Of a stretch of 64,000 nt of DNA, positions 61,107 to 64,000 are shown piece by piece. This DNA comes from Gammaproteobacteria bacterium (GTDB taxonomy: Bacteria > Pseudomonadota > Gammaproteobacteria > Pseudomonadales > JAUIET01), in assembly GCA_030429735.1 (NCBI GenBank), contig JAUIET010000007.1, positions 1 to 64,000 on the forward strand, read 5' to 3'. The notes beneath the pieces are model-generated. The model saw only the letters and a program-made list of their open reading frames with translations. It was not told the origin of the DNA and did no database searches. The position numbers and the translations under genes are program-made. How positions within the stretch are numbered: position 1 is the first letter of the stretch; the number at the start of each line of letters is the position of its first letter.

Positions 61107-63201
61107 GTCTTCCGGCTTTCCTGGCGCGATCGATAATGTGGGCGCGGATCGCAAACGTGTCTTCGCTGCTCAAAGCATCGGCAAATGACGGCATACCCTT
61201 TGCCTCGTAGATACCTCCCAAGACAATACGCTCAAACAATTGATGCGTTGCCTCAGTCATACGTCTTAAATCCGGTAGCATGGGTATGCTGTCATACACC
61301 CCATGACAGGCACCACAATGCAAAACATACAGTTGACGACCGCGCTCTATTTGTTCGGCGCTGGCTGAGCTGACAGGCGGTTTGGGAAACGCCCCTGGTG
61401 GTTCACGAGTTAGCGGTAGGCTAACGGGTCCTCCATCCAGTTTGAACACCATCAACCGGCCGCGGTTTTCATATTCCAGCAGCGCTTCGTTGCCTTGCAA
61501 GGTATTGAACGCCGGCCCGCCCCAACCGGCCAGCACAGCGATGTATTGCTCGCCATCAATCAAGTAACTTATCGGTGGTGCAATGATACCGGTGCCAGTG
61601 TTGATCGTCTTAAGCAGGCTGCCCGAAGATGCGTCTACCAGCTGCAGGTCGCCCATTGCGGTGCCGAATGCAACGATACCGCCCCTGGTGGAAAGAACGC
61701 CGCCATTCCATATATTGGGGATGGCGATTTCCCATTCCAGACGCTGTTCTACAGGGTTCCAGGCTTTCAGGTAGCCGCTTGTTTCAGGTACAGATTGTTC
61801 ACCAATCAGTGCCTCCAGATTATCTGCACCGTAGGTAAACCATTTGTCTTCTGCCATACTGTGTACCCAGCCGATGTCCCGTGCTGTGAAATACACCAGG
61901 CCGGTGTCGGGGCTGAATGACATTGGCTGCCAATTGTGACCACCGGCCGCCGACGGGAAAACGTAGCGGTCTTGCTTTTCGTAGTCTGCCAAACCAGTTT
62001 CCACCGGCCTGCCAGTGTTCATATCAATGTGACTGGCCCAGTTCACGTACACGTAGTTCTGCGCAGACAACAGTCCACCAGTTTGGCGGTCAAGCACGTA
62101 AAAGAATCCGTTTTTAGGTGCCTGCATCAACACCTTGCGGGTCTGACCCTGAATATCCAGGTCAGCCAGTACCATATGTTGTGTTGCCGTAAAATCCCAG
62201 GTTTCGCCGGGGGTGGTCTGGTAATGCCATACAAGTTCACCCGAGGCCGGGTCGAGCGCCAGTATTGACGCAAGATACAAGTTATCGCCACCGCCCGGGC
62301 TGCGCGTGTACTTCGGCCAGGGTGAACCATTTCCAGTACCTACATACAGCAGATCAAGCGCTGGGTCATAGGCCATGGAGTCCCAAACGGTGCCGCCAGC
62401 GCCGTCAAGCGCGCTGGATTTGCTCCAGGTTTTGGCCGCCGTTTCCATCGCGGCGCTATCGAACGGGCCATCAACGCTATTCGGTACGGTGTAAAACCGC
62501 CACAACAGGTCGCCATTATTCAGGTCATATGCCGATACGTACCCACGAACCGAATATTCGGCTCCACCATTGCCAATAAATACCCTGTTGCCCACTATGC
62601 GCGGCGCACCCGTAATCGAATACCATTGCTCCCGGTCTGGCAGGGTATCTACTTCCCACAGCACCGAACCATCGTTAGCATTTAGCGCGATCAAGCGGCC
62701 ATCGAGTGAGCCAAACACTACTTTACCCGCAGCTACGGCCACGCCACGATTCACCACGTCGCAACACACCTTTCCTGCCCAGGCGCGCGGTACCTGTGGG
62801 TCGTAAGCCCACAACAGCTTGCCGGTTTTTGCATTCAGCGCACTTACGCGTGACCACGTGCTGGTTACATACATGACACCATCGATAACAATAGGCGTCG
62901 CCTCCAGGCCTCGCAGTGATGCCATGTTGTGCTCCCAGGCCAGACCCAGGCGTTCAACCGTGTTTTTATTGATTGCACTCAGTGGCGAAAAACGCTGCTC
63001 GAAGTGATTTCTGCCGTGCTTTGGCCAGTCGCCGAATGTGTTATCGGAATCTGGAATGGAGTGCTCGCCAATGTTGACCGACGTATCAATGGCCACTTCA
63101 GGCTCATTGACGGTACAGGAAATCAGTACAGCGAAACAGACCATCGCGATCACCACCGCGCGCAATGATCCGGCTGTGTCATTCTGTTGCGATGTTGGCA
63201 T
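61081..63201 (-). CDS. PQQ-dependent quinohaemoprotein alcohol dehydrogenase, lipoprotein
   Basis: About 706 residues from the ATG at 63201. The signal peptide carries a lipobox (AVLISCTV). The PQQ propeller shows the vicinal disulfide Cys pair in AGKVCCDVVNRG and the GETWDFTATQHMVLADLDI signature with the catalytic Asp. Eight W-motif blades are present. A C-terminal cytochrome-c domain has CGACHGVYDSIPMLP (CxxCH) with a later Met ligand. Such type II enzymes oxidise primary or secondary alcohols in the periplasm and pass electrons to the chain. PQQ synthesis genes are not in this window. Divergent from the thioesterase over 166 bases. Confidence 0.9.
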   Translation of the reverse strand: MPTSQQNDTAGSLRAVVIAMVCFAVLISCTVNEPEVAIDTSVNIGEHSIPDSDNTFGDWPKHGRNHFEQRFSPLSAINKNTVERLGLAWEHNMASLRGLEATPIVIDGVMYVTSTWSRVSALNAKTGKLLWAYDPQVPRAWAGKVCCDVVNRGVAVAAGKVVFGSLDGRLIALNANDGSVLWEVDTLPDREQWYSITGAPRIVGNRVFIGNGGAEYSVRGYVSAYDLNNGDLLWRFYTVPNSVDGPFDSAAMETAAKTWSKSSALDGAGGTVWDSMAYDPALDLLYVGTGNGSPWPKYTRSPGGGDNLYLASILALDPASGELVWHYQTTPGETWDFTATQHMVLADLDIQGQTRKVLMQAPKNGFFYVLDRQTGGLLSAQNYVYVNWASHIDMNTGRPVETGLADYEKQDRYVFPSAAGGHNWQPMSFSPDTGLVYFTARDIGWVHSMAEDKWFTYGADNLEALIGEQSVPETSGYLKAWNPVEQRLEWEIAIPNIWNGGVLSTRGGIVAFGTAMGDLQLVDASSGSLLKTINTGTGIIAPPISYLIDGEQYIAVLAGWGGPAFNTLQGNEALLEYENRGRLMVFKLDGGPVSLPLTREPPGAFPKPPVSSASAEQIERGRQLYVLHCGACHGVYDSIPMLPDLRRMTEATHQLFERIVLGGIYEAKGMPSFADALSSEDTFAIRAHIIDRARKAGRLTVELPEP

Positions 63202-63409
63202 AAGCACCTTGGGAGCTGCACGTAGAACGCTAGCCTGCCGCACAAACGTCAGTCTTTCAAGCTAAGGCTGGATGTGCCTCCAGCGGTTAAGGAGATTGCC
63301 GGATGAACGCACATAATTTTTAAGCGCACGCACAGCAATTTGAACGATAATAGCTGATTGGCAAATGCAGCCAGACTACAACCTTCAAACCATACCCCCA
63401 AGAGGCCTG

Positions 63410-64000
63410 ATGAGCAGTTATACGCAAATAATCGAATCACTCTTTGAGTCAGCACCCGAGTACAACATAGACTTACCCGCAAACTGGCTGCAAGGACGTA
63501 CAGCGTTTGGTGGCTTGACCAGTGCGCTATTGATAGAAGCCCTTCAGCACCACTACGCTGACTTACCTCCGTTGCGCACCATGCAGGTGAATTTCATTGG
63601 CCCGGCCGCAGGTCCGCTGACCGTTACGCATAAAGTACTGCGGCGTGGCAAAAATAACGTCACAATTGAAGCCAGACTTGATAGTGAACTGGGAGCTGGT
63701 ACGTATGGATACTTCACATTCGGCAATGGCCGAGAGATGCAGCAAGGCATGGACTACCCGTTGAATCTGCCGGATTTGCAACCGCAGGATGCAGAGCTAA
63801 TGGTGCCTGTCAGTGAGGAACTGAGCTTTCTGTATAATTTCGAACGGCGCTTAGTGTCGGGTCCGGCGATACTCTCAGGTTCAAAAAACCCAGATATGCT
63901 GCTATGGACACGCCATGTAGACCCAGACGCGCGTCAGGGACTCGGCCCATTGATAGTGTTAGGTGACGCACCGCCAGCGGCACTTTGCGCGCTTACTGAC
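63410..64000 (+). CDS. Acyl-CoA thioesterase-like protein (double hotdog), cut by window end
   Basis: At least 197 residues, running off the window without a stop. It begins MSSYTQIIESLFESAP and contains the hotdog core of the TesB/4HBT_3 type: WLQGRTAFGGLTSALLIEAL, PLRTMQVNFIGPAAGPLTV, NVTIEARLDSELGAGTYGYFTFG. A second half (LLWTRHVDPDARQGLGPL) follows. It hydrolyses acyl-CoA to free fatty acid and CoA, which goes with the neighbouring acyl-CoA dehydrogenase. The completeness cannot be judged here. Confidence 0.8.
   Translation, partial: MSSYTQIIESLFESAPEYNIDLPANWLQGRTAFGGLTSALLIEALQHHYADLPPLRTMQVNFIGPAAGPLTVTHKVLRRGKNNVTIEARLDSELGAGTYGYFTFGNGREMQQGMDYPLNLPDLQPQDAELMVPVSEELSFLYNFERRLVSGPAILSGSKNPDMLLWTRHVDPDARQGLGPLIVLGDAPPAALCALTD

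Noticed and set aside
1-64000. CRISPR array, tRNA or rRNA genes
   Set aside because: No spaced repeat array was found (the tandem repeats have no spacers), and no cloverleaf-type or rRNA-like stretches were seen by eye.

Overview
The window looks like the chromosome of a marine or environmental gammaproteobacterium of moderate GC. Most products (GlmU/GlmS, quinol NO reductase, Rof, CNNM transporters, acyl-CoA dehydrogenase, quinohaemoprotein dehydrogenase, P450, haloalkane dehalogenase) point to an aerobic, lipid- or xenobiotic-degrading heterotroph with some tolerance of NO. No rRNA, tRNA, CRISPR array or prophage was seen. The assignment rests on protein similarity recalled from memory, not on a search.

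Layout. 1-3.1 kb: an IS21-like end, a Sel1 protein, two alpha/beta hydrolases and a RAYT transposase unit with 28-bp inverted ends. 3.3-6.5 kb: glmU-glmS, the UDP-GlcNAc pathway. 6.5-20.7 kb: an accessory region with a glycine-rich protein, a ParD/ParE-type operon with an intrinsic terminator, two divergent paralogous lipoproteins with beta-propeller-like repeats, a VapBC pair, a metallopeptidase gene split by a stop codon, a 4-hydroxybutyryl-CoA dehydratase-like enzyme, a nitroreductase, and a DUF1287 gene carrying a 265-bp TA-flanked element. Four palindromic repeats of one family lie here.

21.2-26.0 kb: seven tightly packed or overlapping genes encode a predicted envelope machine. It has an exported helical protein, a lipoprotein, a MotA/TolQ/ExbB-like channel, an ExbD-like single-span protein with an Asp at the membrane edge, another exported protein, a SPOR-like protein and a lytic transglycosylase. 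I do not recognise this set as a named system, and it is the best candidate for something new in the window.

26-44 kb: DUF1993, a graveyard of LysE/HupE/transmembrane-anchor fragments, a P450, a haloalkane dehalogenase, an SDR, an orphan ParA, two tandem membrane-sensor proteins without output domains, a two-propeller lipoprotein, a DUF2784 gene cut short beside a second Y1-transposase element, a VOC protein, rof, a DapB-like reductase, a molybdopterin oxidoreductase and an amidohydrolase.

44-64 kb: a quinol NO reductase behind a textbook FNR/DNR-type site and a 7-copy octanucleotide tract, a tandem CNNM pair, an O-methyltransferase, a DUF3127 protein with an SSB-like tail, a large zinc metalloprotease, a small DUF6435 gene, an Ntn hydrolase, a YdeI-like protein, a zinc-ribbon/coiled-coil/Sel1 protein, a methyltransferase, the second copy of the 265-bp element, an acyl-CoA dehydrogenase, a GGDEF remnant, a quinohaemoprotein dehydrogenase and a thioesterase cut by the window end.
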